From: Acidimicrobiia bacterium
GTDB taxonomy: Bacteria; Actinomycetota; Acidimicrobiia; Acidimicrobiales; CATQHL01
Direction: 5' to 3'
Assembly (NCBI GenBank): GCA_009835395.1
Contig: VXXM01000077.1
Location: forward strand, 1 to 50,792
DNA: 50,792 nucleotides
The notes below the pieces were generated by a model. It saw only the letters and a program-made list of their open reading frames with translations. It searched no databases and was not told where the DNA came from. The position numbers were made by a program, and so were the translations under genes. Of this stretch, positions 8,564-16,797 are shown one piece after another. Position 1 is the first letter of the stretch. Every line of letters starts with the position of its first letter.

Positions 8564-8570
8564 CGGATTC

Positions 8571-10223
8571 GTGCGTCACATCGCGCTCGTGGGGATGATG
8601 GGCTCGGGGAAGTCCGAGACGGGGCGGAGGCTGGCGCTCGTATTCGGGCGCCGCTTCGTGGACTGCGACGAGTTGGTGGCCGCGGGGGCGGGCTGCCCGA
8701 TACCGGAGATCTTCGAGTCCGAGGGAGAGGCCGGGTTCCGGCGCCGCGAGAGCGAGATCCTCGCGGAGGTGCTGGCGAGCACCGAGCCCTCGGTGTTGGC
8801 CACCGGCGGCGGGGTGGTGACCGTCGCCGCCAACCGTGCCCTGCTGGCCGGTGCCGTGGTCTGCTGGCTGCGGGTGCGGCCCGAGGTGCTGGCAACCCGG
8901 CTGGGTGACAGCTCGGGGCGCCCGCTGCTGGCGGGAGCGGAGGGTGACGAGGCGCTGATGGCGAGACTGCGCAAGCTGACAGTCGAGCGCGACCGCTGGT
9001 ACGACGAGGTTGCCGACGTCGTCCTGGACACCGATGAACTCTCCGCGCGCCAGGCCGCCTCCGCGCTGGCGACACGCCTGTCCCACCTCGGTGGCTGGAT
9101 GACCGGCGAGGGTGATGTCGAGGACGGCGGCGGCGAACGGGAACGTGGCGGCACGGGCGGCGAGCACGGCACCGGGCCCGCCCGCATCCGTGTGGGGCTC
9201 GGCAAGCGCTCCTACGACGTGCTGGTGGGTCCCGGCGTGCGGCACCTGCTTGCCCGATCCCTGGCCGCCGCCCTGCCGGCGGTCCCGCGCCGGGTCGCCG
9301 TCGTGACCGGCGACGGCATCGGCGTCGAGGTTGATCTCGGCGAGACCGTCGGCGCTGTCGAGACGTTCACCATCGCGGCGGGGGAGCGGTCCAAGTCGCT
9401 GGCCACCGTGGAGGATCTCTGCCGGCGCTTCGCCCGCTTCGGCCTCACACGCGGCGACGCGGTGGTGGCGGTCGGGGGCGGTCTCGTCACCGACGTGGCG
9501 GGCTTCGCCGCAGCCGTGTATCACCGGGGCGTACCGGTGATCTTCGTCCCCACCACGCTGCTCGGGCAGATCGACGCCGCCATCGGAGGCAAGACGGGAG
9601 TGAACCTGCCGGAGGGCAAGAACCTGGTGGGAGCCTTCTGGCAGCCGTCGCTGGTGCTCTGCGACACCGAGGTGCTGGCCACGCTGCCCGCGGCCGAGTA
9701 CCGCTCCGGGCTCGGCGAGATGGCCAAGTACCACTTCCTGGGGGGCGCCGATTCGGGCGCGGGCGACGCCGCCGCCATGGCCGAGTTGCCACTGGAGCAA
9801 CGCATCGCCCGCTGCGTGACGCTGAAGGCCGAGATCGTGGCTTCCGACGAGCGGGAGTCGGGGCGCCGCATGCTGCTGAACTACGGCCACACGCTGGCCC
9901 ACGCCCTGGAGATCGCCGGCGGGTTCGGTCTGCGCCACGGCGAGGCCGTGGCCGTGGGTCTGGTCTACGCCGCCGAGGTGGCGCAGCGGCTGGGGCGCAT
10001 CGACGGCGATAGGGTGGCCGAGCACCGGCAGGTGGTGAGTGCCTACGGCCTGCCGGTCTCGCTGCCGGCGGGCACCGAGGCCGGCGAGCTCATCGACCTG
10101 TTCGGCCGGGACAAGAAGGCCGTCGGCGACCTGACCCTCGTCCTGGACGGTCCGCGCGGGCCCGAACCGGTGCGCGGCGTGGACCGGGTCGTGCTGGCCG
10201 AAGCCTTGGAGGCGATCAGATGA
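8571..10223 (+). CDS. aroKB: Fused shikimate kinase / 3-dehydroquinate synthase (AroK-AroB)
   Basis: One 550-residue protein joins two shikimate-pathway enzymes. Residues 1 to about 170 are shikimate kinase: P-loop GMMGSGKS at 8-15, the DCDEL substrate motif, a GxxFRRRE segment, TGGGVV, and the RPLL lid. A Gly/Glu-rich linker (about 171-204) follows. From about 205 on is 3-dehydroquinate synthase, with GGGLVTDVAGF, PTTLLGQIDA, GGKTGVN and the zinc-ligand segments EMAKYHF, YGHTLAHALE and RHGEAV. There is no stop codon, frameshift or internal start with a ribosome site at the junction, so the fusion looks real. Most actinobacteria encode aroK and aroB separately, and a fused form is known from Thermotoga. 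The stop overlaps the aroQ start (ATGA). Confidence 0.95.
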   Translation: MRHIALVGMMGSGKSETGRRLALVFGRRFVDCDELVAAGAGCPIPEIFESEGEAGFRRRESEILAEVLASTEPSVLATGGGVVTVAANRALLAGAVVCWLRVRPEVLATRLGDSSGRPLLAGAEGDEALMARLRKLTVERDRWYDEVADVVLDTDELSARQAASALATRLSHLGGWMTGEGDVEDGGGERERGGTGGEHGTGPARIRVGLGKRSYDVLVGPGVRHLLARSLAAALPAVPRRVAVVTGDGIGVEVDLGETVGAVETFTIAAGERSKSLATVEDLCRRFARFGLTRGDAVVAVGGGLVTDVAGFAAAVYHRGVPVIFVPTTLLGQIDAAIGGKTGVNLPEGKNLVGAFWQPSLVLCDTEVLATLPAAEYRSGLGEMAKYHFLGGADSGAGDAAAMAELPLEQRIARCVTLKAEIVASDERESGRRMLLNYGHTLAHALEIAGGFGLRHGEAVAVGLVYAAEVAQRLGRIDGDRVAEHRQVVSAYGLPVSLPAGTEAGELIDLFGRDKKAVGDLTLVLDGPRGPEPVRGVDRVVLAEALEAIR

Positions 10224-10678
10224 ACCAGACTTCCGCCCCTGCTCCTGTGATCCTCTTGCTGTCGGGGCCCAACCTGCAGTTGCTGGGACGCCGCGAGCCG
10301 GAGGTCTACGGCACCGAAACCCTCGACGACCATGTGCGCACGGCCACCGCCGCTGCGGCCGAGGCGGGATTCGCCGTCGAGCACACCCAGTCCAATCACG
10401 AGGGCGACTTGGTGGACGCTGTGGGCGGGGCGGTCGGCCGCGCCGCCGCCATCGTCATCAACGCCGGCGCCCTCTCGCACTACTCGCGCGCCCTGCAGGA
10501 CGCCCTGGCGGCCTTCGACGGTCCGGTGGTGGAGTTGCACCTCTCCAACCCGTACACCCGCGACGCCTGGCGGCAGGCGTCGGTGGTCGCCCCGGTCGCC
10601 GACGGCCTGATCTGCGGTTTCGGCGGGCTCGGCTACCGGCTGGCCGTCGAGGCCGCCGCAGAACTGGCCGGAGGCTGA
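10220..10678 (+). CDS. aroQ: 3-dehydroquinate dehydratase, type II
   Basis: AroQ removes water from 3-dehydroquinate to give 3-dehydroshikimate, the step between AroB and AroE. The 152-residue protein has the type II signature GPNLQLLGRREPEVYG with the catalytic tyrosine, SNHEGDLVDAV, and a serine-rich loop (NAGALSHYS, where most members read NPGA followed by T/S). The ELHLSN segment carries the catalytic histidine. The ATG overlaps the aroKB stop by 4 bases and the stop is 1 base before the M24 peptidase ATG, so it is mid-operon. The NAG in place of NPG is a mild departure from the family consensus. Confidence 0.95.
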   Translation: MNQTSAPAPVILLLSGPNLQLLGRREPEVYGTETLDDHVRTATAAAAEAGFAVEHTQSNHEGDLVDAVGGAVGRAAAIVINAGALSHYSRALQDALAAFDGPVVELHLSNPYTRDAWRQASVVAPVADGLICGFGGLGYRLAVEAAAELAGG

Positions 10679-10679
10679 G

Positions 10680-11879
10680 ATGGCGCCGGATGCGGCGACC
10701 GCCGCGGGGTCGCCACCGATCGCGGCCGACCTGCCGCCGTTGCGGGTCGGGGGCAGGGCTGCGAGTGTGCGGGAGATCCTCACCGCGGGTGTCGAGGTGG
10801 CCTCCAGCGCCGACGCCGGAGGCAACGGCTCCGACACCGTGCCGGTCGAGGCGCTGGTGCTCACCAACCTGGCGAACGGCCGCTGGCTCACGGGCTTCAG
10901 CGGCTCCGCCATGGTGGTGGTGCTCACGGCGGACGATCTGCTGGTGATCACCGACGGCCGCTACGCCACCCAGGCACCGGCCGAGTTGTCAGCAGCCGGC
11001 GTCGACGGCAGGGTCGTCATTGCCAACCGCGGAAGCGAGCAGCAGGAAGCGGCCGCCGCGGCCGTTGCCGGGCTGGGGCGCGTCGCCCTGGAGGCCGAGC
11101 ACGTGAGCTGGTCCCGCTACCGGAGATTCGCCGGCGAGTGGTTCGGTGGCGCCGAGTTGGTGCCGTCGACCGGCGTCGTCGAGCGCCTGCGCCGCCGCAA
11201 GTCGCCCGAGGAGGTGGCCCGCGTGGCCGCCGCGGCCGCGGTCGCCGACGGCGCCCTGGCCGAGGTGCTGCCGCGCCTCGCCGAGGGGCCCACCGAGGGC
11301 GAGGTGGCCGCCGAACTCGACCATCTCATGCGCCGCCGGGGTGCCTCCGGCTCGGCGTTCGACACCATCGTGGCGGCCGGCGAGAACAGCGCGCTGCCGC
11401 ACGCCCGGCCGGGCCCGCGCCGCATCGAGCCCGGGGACCTGGTGGTCATCGACTTCGGGGCGATCGTGGACGGCTACCGCTCCGACATGACCCGCACGGT
11501 CTGCGTGGGCGAGCCGCGGGCCCCCGGCGGGAGGGTCTACGAGGTGGTGCGGGCATCGCAGCAGGCCGGCGTGGAGGCGGTGGCGGACGGAGTCTCGTGC
11601 AAGCAGGTGGACGCGGTCTGTCGGGAGATCATCGACGAGGCCGGCTGGGGCGAGGCCTTCCTGCACAGCACGGGCCACGGTGTGGGGCTCGACATCCACG
11701 AGGCCCCCAGCCTCAGCAGCCGCAGCGACGAGGTGCTCGCCGCCGGCGAGGTCGTCACAGTGGAGCCGGGCGTCTACCTTGCCGGCACCGGAGGCGTGCG
11801 CATCGAGGACACCGTGGTCGTGACCGACGAAGGTTGCCGGCGCCTCACGTGCTCGCCCAAGACGCTGGTCGTGGCCTGA
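10680..11879 (+). CDS. M24-family Xaa-Pro aminopeptidase
   Basis: This metallopeptidase of the pita-bread fold removes N-terminal residues before proline. It is 399 residues long. A creatinase-like N-terminal domain (about 1-160) includes the ITDGRY strand, and a catalytic domain carries the five metal ligands: D258 in DFGA, D269 in SDMTRT, the His of STGHGVG, and the glutamates of VTVEPGVY and VRIEDTVVV. The first 30 residues are Ala/Pro-rich, and a later start is conceivable. It lies between aroQ and efp, the usual actinobacterial context for this peptidase. Whether it acts on Xaa-Pro dipeptides (PepQ) or longer peptides (PepP) cannot be told here. Confidence 0.9.
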   Translation: MAPDAATAAGSPPIAADLPPLRVGGRAASVREILTAGVEVASSADAGGNGSDTVPVEALVLTNLANGRWLTGFSGSAMVVVLTADDLLVITDGRYATQAPAELSAAGVDGRVVIANRGSEQQEAAAAAVAGLGRVALEAEHVSWSRYRRFAGEWFGGAELVPSTGVVERLRRRKSPEEVARVAAAAAVADGALAEVLPRLAEGPTEGEVAAELDHLMRRRGASGSAFDTIVAAGENSALPHARPGPRRIEPGDLVVIDFGAIVDGYRSDMTRTVCVGEPRAPGGRVYEVVRASQQAGVEAVADGVSCKQVDAVCREIIDEAGWGEAFLHSTGHGVGLDIHEAPSLSSRSDEVLAAGEVVTVEPGVYLAGTGGVRIEDTVVVTDEGCRRLTCSPKTLVVA

Positions 11880-11921
11880 GTCCGGCGACACCCAACGGAG
11901 CCACACTCAACGGAGGCACGA

Positions 11922-12485
11922 ATGGTCGCCATCACCACCAACGACCTGAAGACGGGCATGACCCTCGAACTGGGTGAGGGACTGTTCTCGGTCGTGGAGT
12001 TTCAGCACGTCAAGCCCGGCAAGGGCCACGCCTTCGTGCGGACCACCCTCAAGAACGCCCGCACCGGGGCGGTGCTGGAGCGCACCTTCCGGGCCGGCGA
12101 GAAGGTGGAGCGGGCCATCATCGACAAACGCTCGATGCAGTACCTGTACCGCGACGGTGAGGCCCGGGTGTTCATGGACGGCGAGACCTACGAGCAGCTC
12201 TACGTGGAGGAGGCCGCGCTGGGAGACGCCGGGAGTTACATCGTCGAGGGCGACTCGGTGATCCTGCAGATGTACGGCAGCGAGATCGTGGGCACCGACC
12301 TGCCCGCCGCGGTCACTCTCGCCATCACCGAGACCGAGCCGGGCATGCAGGGCGATCGGGTCTCCGGGGCGACCAAGCCGGCCGTCACCGAGACCGGTCT
12401 GGTGGTGTCGGTGCCGCTGTTCATCGAGCCGGGCGAGCGCATCAAGGTGGACACGCGCTCGGGCCAGTACATCGCCCGAGGGTGA
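11922..12485 (+). CDS. efp: Translation elongation factor P
   Basis: EF-P binds the ribosome between P and E sites and relieves stalling at polyproline stretches. The 187-residue protein is full length with three beta-barrel domains. The N-terminal KOW-like domain carries the tip loop KPGKG with K34, the position modified or presented to the P-site tRNA in other bacteria. The ending TRSGQYIARG is typical. A good ribosome site (GGAGG, 7 bases before the ATG) supports the start. The stop overlaps the nusB GTG (GTGA). No modification enzyme for K34 is visible in the window. Confidence 0.97.
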   Translation: MVAITTNDLKTGMTLELGEGLFSVVEFQHVKPGKGHAFVRTTLKNARTGAVLERTFRAGEKVERAIIDKRSMQYLYRDGEARVFMDGETYEQLYVEEAALGDAGSYIVEGDSVILQMYGSEIVGTDLPAAVTLAITETEPGMQGDRVSGATKPAVTETGLVVSVPLFIEPGERIKVDTRSGQYIARG

Positions 12486-12910
12486 GCGGGCGCGCCGACC
12501 CCGACGCCACGCCCGGCGCCCGCAGTGAGGCCCGGGCGGCGCGCGAGCGGGCGCTGGCGCTGCTGTACGAGGCCGACGCCCGCGAGGTGGGGATCCTCGA
12601 GTTGCTGAGTCGCCAGGACCTGCCGCCGTCCCCGCTGGCGGTCGAGCTGATCGAGGGAGTCGCTACCGACGGCGCGGCCATCGACGAACTTCTGGAGGAG
12701 GTGGCGGTGGACTGGTCGGTGGCGCGCATGGCCCCGGTCGACCGCGCCATCCTGCGCCTCGCCGCCTACGAGTTGGCGCACCGGCCCCGGACGCCGACGG
12801 CAGTGGTGCTCAACGAGGCCGTGGAACTCGCCAACCTCTACTCCACGGAGTCCTCGAGCCGGTTCGTGAACGGCGTGCTGGCCACCATCGCCCGGAAGCT
12901 GCGCGCCTAG
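12482..12910 (+). CDS. nusB: Transcription antitermination factor NusB
   Basis: NusB binds boxA RNA with NusE (S10) and promotes antitermination on rRNA operons. This 142-residue all-helical protein shows ARERALALLYEAD at the N-terminus, the central VDWSVARMAPVDRAILRLAAYEL helix region, and the C-terminal VLNEAVELANLYSTESSSRFVNGVL signature. The GTG start overlaps the efp stop by 4 bases. Its stop codon overlaps that of the convergent flavoprotein gene by 3 bases. In actinobacteria nusB is normally followed by pyrR; here the flavoprotein gene intervenes. Confidence 0.95.
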   Translation: MSGRADPDATPGARSEARAARERALALLYEADAREVGILELLSRQDLPPSPLAVELIEGVATDGAAIDELLEEVAVDWSVARMAPVDRAILRLAAYELAHRPRTPTAVVLNEAVELANLYSTESSSRFVNGVLATIARKLRA

Positions 12911-15000
12911 CTTGGCGGGCGTCGCCCCGCCAGTTGGGTGACCTCGCGGCGGTAGGGAGTGGTGTCGGCGTCGTCGCTGGGGTTCTCGATCTCCTCGGCG
13001 AAGCGCCGGCCCTCCCAGACCGCCGCGGCGATGGTGCCGGGGGCGAGGGCGTCGCCGATGGCCCGGGCGCTCCGCAGGCCCCTGTCGGGCCATTCGTGGC
13101 GGCGGGTCTGCAGGTCGGTGAGCAGCGAGTCCTCCGGCAGCCGGGCGGTGACCAGCACCGCAGCCTCGGCACCCAGGTCGCTCCGGCTGCCGGTGTAGGT
13201 GCACGCCAGCTCCAGCCCGTCGTCGCCGATCGCCTCGGCGGTCGTGTTGCAGCGCAGTTCCACGCCCAGATTCATGAGCCTCGCCTGGATGCGATGCTGG
13301 TCCATGGTGTTGACCGTCCAGCGTGAGATGCAGGCTTGGGGAGTGACGATCGACACGTCGTAGCCCTCGCCGGCGAGCAGTTCGGCCAGGACGCCGCCCA
13401 TGTAGAAGTGGTCGTCGTCGAAGATCACGACGCGGCTGCCCGCCGGTCGATCACCGGCCATGAGGTCATCAGGGGTGAGGATCGGCAGGCCGCCGATCCG
13501 CATCGGATGGGTGTGCCGGCGCCCGACCCCGTCACGCCGCCACGTCGAACCGGTGGCCACGGCGACGTGTGCGAAGTCGTAGGCCGGCAGCTCGTCGGCG
13601 GTCATGGGGCTCTCCAGGTAGACCTCGACGTTCCCCATGCGGGCGATCTGACCCTCCCGGTAGTCCAGGACGCGGATCCACTCCGCCAGCCCCGGCAGTC
13701 GCGCCTCGGCCGCCACCCGGCCTCCCAGGCGGCGCGAGCGCTCGACCAGCACCACCTCGTAGCCCCGCTTGCCGGCCGCCATGGCGGCTTCCAGGCCGGC
13801 CGGGCCTGCCCCCACGACGAGGATCTTCTCGTCCGCGTGGCGCGTCCGGTACACCTCGGGATGCCAGCCGCGCCGCCATTCCTCGCCCATCGAGGGGTTC
13901 TGGGTGCAGCGGATCGGCGACATGGTGAAGTCGCCGGTGACGCAGATGTTGCAGCCGATGCACTCGCGGATGTCCTCGAGTCGGCCCTCTTCTATCTTCT
14001 GCGGCAGGTAGGGGTCGGCGATCGAGGGACGCGCCGCGCCGATGAAGTCCAGGATCCCCTGGTGGACCATGCGCACCATGGCGTCGGGGGAGGTGAAGCG
14101 TCCCACGCCCACCACCGGCTTGGAGGTCAACGCCTTCAGGCCCGCCACGTACTGCTCCTGGCCGCCCTCGGCGCCGAAGCGCGAGGTCACGCTGTCATCC
14201 TCCCAGGTGCCCATCGCGAAGTCCCACAGGTCGGGGATCTCGCCCAACTCGCCGAGTACCTCCTCGATCTCGGCGCGAGTGATGCCGTCGCCGAGCAGCT
14301 CGTCGAGGGTGATCCGGCAGGCCGTCGCCGCCCGCCCGGCCACCTCCTCGACGGTGTCGGTCAGGATCTCCCGCAGCAGCCTCATGCGGTTCGGCAGGCT
14401 GCCCCCGTACTCGTCGCTGCGCAGGTTGTAGCGGGGTGATAGGAAGTGGTGCATGCAGCTGAGGCCGTGGGCGGCGTAGACGTAGACCAGGTCGTAGCCG
14501 GCGCGCAGTGACCGGTCCACGGCCTGGCGATGCCAGCGGCGCACGTTGGCGATGTCGCGCTTGGTCATCTCACGCGCCTGCACCGGGTCCGCGTGCCCCG
14601 AGATCACTGGAAGGGCACTCGGCGCCCGCGGCGCCACCCGAGAATGGAGGTTGAGGCCGCTGAGGCCGTTGTAGCAGAGCTCGATGCCCGCCAGCGCGCC
14701 GTGCTCGTGGATCCGGTCGGCCACCAGGGCGAGTGCCGGAATGTCCTGGTCGTCCCAGATCCGGGCCTCGATGTATGGGGTGATCTCCGAGGAGTGGTGG
14801 ATCTCGGCCTGTTCGGTGCAGACCACCGCCCAGCCTCCCTGTGCCTTGACGGCGCGCATCTCTGCATGGGCGCTGGCGTCGCGGTAACCCATGCCGTTGC
14901 AGTGCGGCACCTGGAAGAAGCGGTTCTTGGCCACGATCGGGCCGATGCGCACCCGCTCGAACAGGACGTCGAAGCGGGGATCTCGGGCGGGTTCGTTCAT
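12907..15000 (-). CDS. Trimethylamine/dimethylamine dehydrogenase-like iron-sulfur flavoprotein
   Basis: This 697-residue protein resembles trimethylamine dehydrogenase along its length. An old-yellow-enzyme TIM barrel (about 1-340) is followed by a 4Fe-4S site and then FAD- and NAD-type Rossmann domains ([12 protein letters not shown] near 400). The N-terminal FFQVPHC motif places C34 where trimethylamine dehydrogenase carries its covalent 6-S-cysteinyl FMN (C30). The cluster cysteines C347, C350, C353 and C365 have the expected C-x2-C-x2-C-x11-C spacing. VYVYAAH matches the Tyr/His part of the active site. It probably oxidises a small amine, although 2,4-dienoyl-CoA reductase-like activity is possible. 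TACCGT lies 8 bases before the ATG at 15000. The gene interrupts the nusB-pyrR neighbourhood. Confidence 0.85.
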   Translation of the reverse strand: MNEPARDPRFDVLFERVRIGPIVAKNRFFQVPHCNGMGYRDASAHAEMRAVKAQGGWAVVCTEQAEIHHSSEITPYIEARIWDDQDIPALALVADRIHEHGALAGIELCYNGLSGLNLHSRVAPRAPSALPVISGHADPVQAREMTKRDIANVRRWHRQAVDRSLRAGYDLVYVYAAHGLSCMHHFLSPRYNLRSDEYGGSLPNRMRLLREILTDTVEEVAGRAATACRITLDELLGDGITRAEIEEVLGELGEIPDLWDFAMGTWEDDSVTSRFGAEGGQEQYVAGLKALTSKPVVGVGRFTSPDAMVRMVHQGILDFIGAARPSIADPYLPQKIEEGRLEDIRECIGCNICVTGDFTMSPIRCTQNPSMGEEWRRGWHPEVYRTRHADEKILVVGAGPAGLEAAMAAGKRGYEVVLVERSRRLGGRVAAEARLPGLAEWIRVLDYREGQIARMGNVEVYLESPMTADELPAYDFAHVAVATGSTWRRDGVGRRHTHPMRIGGLPILTPDDLMAGDRPAGSRVVIFDDDHFYMGGVLAELLAGEGYDVSIVTPQACISRWTVNTMDQHRIQARLMNLGVELRCNTTAEAIGDDGLELACTYTGSRSDLGAEAAVLVTARLPEDSLLTDLQTRRHEWPDRGLRSARAIGDALAPGTIAAAVWEGRRFAEEIENPSDDADTTPYRREVTQLAGRRPPS

Positions 15001-15100
15001 GGAGCGCCACGGTAGCGACGAGTCGGCAGCGACGAGGCCGCGTCGCTGGGAAGGGCGGGAACGGCCGCCGGGGTGCGTGGTTCCCGGTGACGGTCGTGGT

Positions 15101-15116
15101 ACGGTCAGCCGACCGT
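15101..15116. promoter_or_regulatory. Palindrome ACGGTC-N4-GACCGT upstream of pyrR
   Basis: A perfect 6-bp inverted repeat with a 4-base centre sits in the divergent region between the flavoprotein gene and pyrR. It overlaps or abuts a -10-like TTAAGC (15115-15120). The form suits a TetR-type operator or an RNA hairpin; the regulator is unknown. Confidence 0.35.
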
Positions 15117-15122
15117 TAAGCG

Positions 15123-15146
15123 GGTCCGGCGAGGCCCGTACGGACC
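15123..15146 (+). promoter_or_regulatory. PyrR-binding RNA hairpin in the pyr operon leader (candidate)
   Basis: GGTCCG (15123-15128) pairs with CGGACC (15141-15146) around a 12-base loop containing GAGGC, which resembles the conserved core of the PyrR-binding loop. A Shine-Dalgarno-like GGAGG (15147-15151) follows immediately, so protein bound to the hairpin could block ribosome access. PyrR-dependent translational repression of this kind is known in Mycobacterium smegmatis. Confidence 0.5.
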
Positions 15147-15220
15147 GGAGGTGGACGCTGTCCGATCGCGAGCGCAGAGCACGGGCGGCAGAGACCGGTC
15201 CCGGCGGCACTGCGAGCGCT

Positions 15221-15778
15221 GTGTCCGCAGCCGGACGTCACGCCGGCACCCCGGGAGATTTTGTTCCCCGCGTCGAGATCATGGACGCCGAAGCGCTCGA
15301 GCGGGCGCTGCGGCGCATGGCGCACGAGATCATCGAGCGCAACGGCGGCACCGCGGACCTGGTGCTCGTGGGATTGCAGACCGGGGGTGTCTTCCTGGCC
15401 GAGCGGCTGGCGCTACTGCTCGCCGATATCGACGGTGGCGACGTGCCGTGCGGCTCCCTGGACGTGGCCATGCACCGGGACGACATCGGGTTGCGGCCCG
15501 TGCTGGTGCAGGCACCCACCACCATCAGCGGCGATCTGACGGGCCGCACCGTGGTTCTGGTGGACGACGTGCTGTACACGGGGCGCACCGTGCGCGCCGC
15601 TCTCGACGCGGTGTGCGACTTCGGACGTCCCCGGGCGGTGCAGTTGGCGGTGATGGTCGACCGCGGCCACCGCGAGCTGCCCATCAGGGCCGACTACGTG
15701 GGCAAGAACCTGCCGACCCGGCGCGACGAGATGGTGGATGTCAGCGACCGGGGCGTCGTGCTGGGGATCACGGCGTGA
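15221..15778 (+). CDS. pyrR: PyrR: bifunctional pyr operon regulator / uracil phosphoribosyltransferase
   Basis: PyrR senses UMP and PRPP, binds pyr leader RNA, and has uracil phosphoribosyltransferase activity. From the GTG at 15221 the protein is 185 residues. It has [10 protein letters not shown] at the N-terminus, the TLYRDD-like AMHRDDI motif, the PRPP-binding strand [13 protein letters not shown], and the C-terminal [23 protein letters not shown]. The start is uncertain: GTG 15221 has no good ribosome site. An in-frame CTG at 15158 stands 6 bases after GGAGG just below the hairpin, and ATG 15281 would trim the conserved N-terminus. It is first of a seven-gene operon; its stop overlaps pyrB by 4 bases. 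Confidence 0.93.
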   Translation: MSAAGRHAGTPGDFVPRVEIMDAEALERALRRMAHEIIERNGGTADLVLVGLQTGGVFLAERLALLLADIDGGDVPCGSLDVAMHRDDIGLRPVLVQAPTTISGDLTGRTVVLVDDVLYTGRTVRAALDAVCDFGRPRAVQLAVMVDRGHRELPIRADYVGKNLPTRRDEMVDVSDRGVVLGITA

Positions 15779-16797
15779 GCGGCCGGATCGCCGAGCCGGC
15801 CGGCGACGGGAGGCGGCATCTGCTGTCGATCGGTGACCTGGGCGGCGAGGGGATCCGCGAGATCCTGCGTCTCGCCGACAGCTTCGCCGAGGTGAACACC
15901 CGGGCCATCCCGAAGGTTCCCGCCCTGCGGGGCAGGACGGTGGCGTCGCTGTTCTTCGAGGACTCCACCCGCACCCGCCTCTCCTTCGAGACCGCGGCCA
16001 AGCGCCTGTCGGCCGACACGGCGACCTTCAGCGCCGGGAGCTCCTCGCTGAGCAAGGGAGAGTCGCTGCGCGACACGGCCCAGACGGTGACCGCCATGGG
16101 CGTCGACTGCGTCGTGGTGCGGCACCGCAGCGCCGGCGTGGCGGTGCAACTGTCCCGCTGGTTGGACGCCGCGGTGATCAACGCCGGCGACGGCCGCCAC
16201 GAGCACCCGACCCAGGCACTGCTGGACTGCTACACGATCCGCCAACGGCTGGGTGACATCGCGGGGCGGCATGTGGCGATCGTGGGCGACATCGCCCACT
16301 CGCGCGTGGCCCGATCGCTGGTGGCGGCGCTGCAGCTGCTCGACGGGGGGGTCACGCTGGTGGCGCCGGCCACGCTCCTGCCCCCTGCGGTGGACGGCTG
16401 GGGTGTGGGCGTCAGCAGCCGTATCGACGATGTGTTGCCCCGCGCCGACGTGGTGTACCTGCTGCGCCTGCAGCGCGAGCGGCAGGAGCGGGCGCTGCTG
16501 CCCAGCCTCCGCGAGTTCCACGAGCGCTTCGGGCTGAGCGCCGAACGCGCCCGGAGCCTGGCCGACCACGCCATCGTGATGCATCCCGGCCCCATGAACC
16601 GCGGGGTCGAGATCGGCTCCGAAGTGCCCGAGATGGCCTGCACCACGATCTCCGAGCAGGTTGCCAACGGTGTCTCGGTGCGGATGGCGGTGCTCTTCTG
16701 GCTGCTGGGGGCCCAACCGGGGATCGCCTCGACGCCGGACGTCGAGGCCGCCCCGGCCGCCGAACAGGCGCCCGCCGCCGAGGTGGCCGGTGGCTGA
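15775..16797 (+). CDS. pyrB: Aspartate carbamoyltransferase, catalytic subunit
   Basis: PyrB condenses carbamoyl phosphate with aspartate, the committed step of pyrimidine synthesis. The 340-residue enzyme shows the carbamoyl-phosphate site FEDSTRTR, the SSLSKGESL loop, [14 protein letters not shown], and the aspartate-site [10 protein letters not shown]. The last 25 residues are an Ala/Pro-rich tail beyond the normal fold. No pyrI regulatory gene is present, as expected for the actinobacterial form. The GTG start overlaps the pyrR stop (GTGA), and the end overlaps pyrC by 8 bases. Confidence 0.97.
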   Translation: MSGRIAEPAGDGRRHLLSIGDLGGEGIREILRLADSFAEVNTRAIPKVPALRGRTVASLFFEDSTRTRLSFETAAKRLSADTATFSAGSSSLSKGESLRDTAQTVTAMGVDCVVVRHRSAGVAVQLSRWLDAAVINAGDGRHEHPTQALLDCYTIRQRLGDIAGRHVAIVGDIAHSRVARSLVAALQLLDGGVTLVAPATLLPPAVDGWGVGVSSRIDDVLPRADVVYLLRLQRERQERALLPSLREFHERFGLSAERARSLADHAIVMHPGPMNRGVEIGSEVPEMACTTISEQVANGVSVRMAVLFWLLGAQPGIASTPDVEAAPAAEQAPAAEVAGG

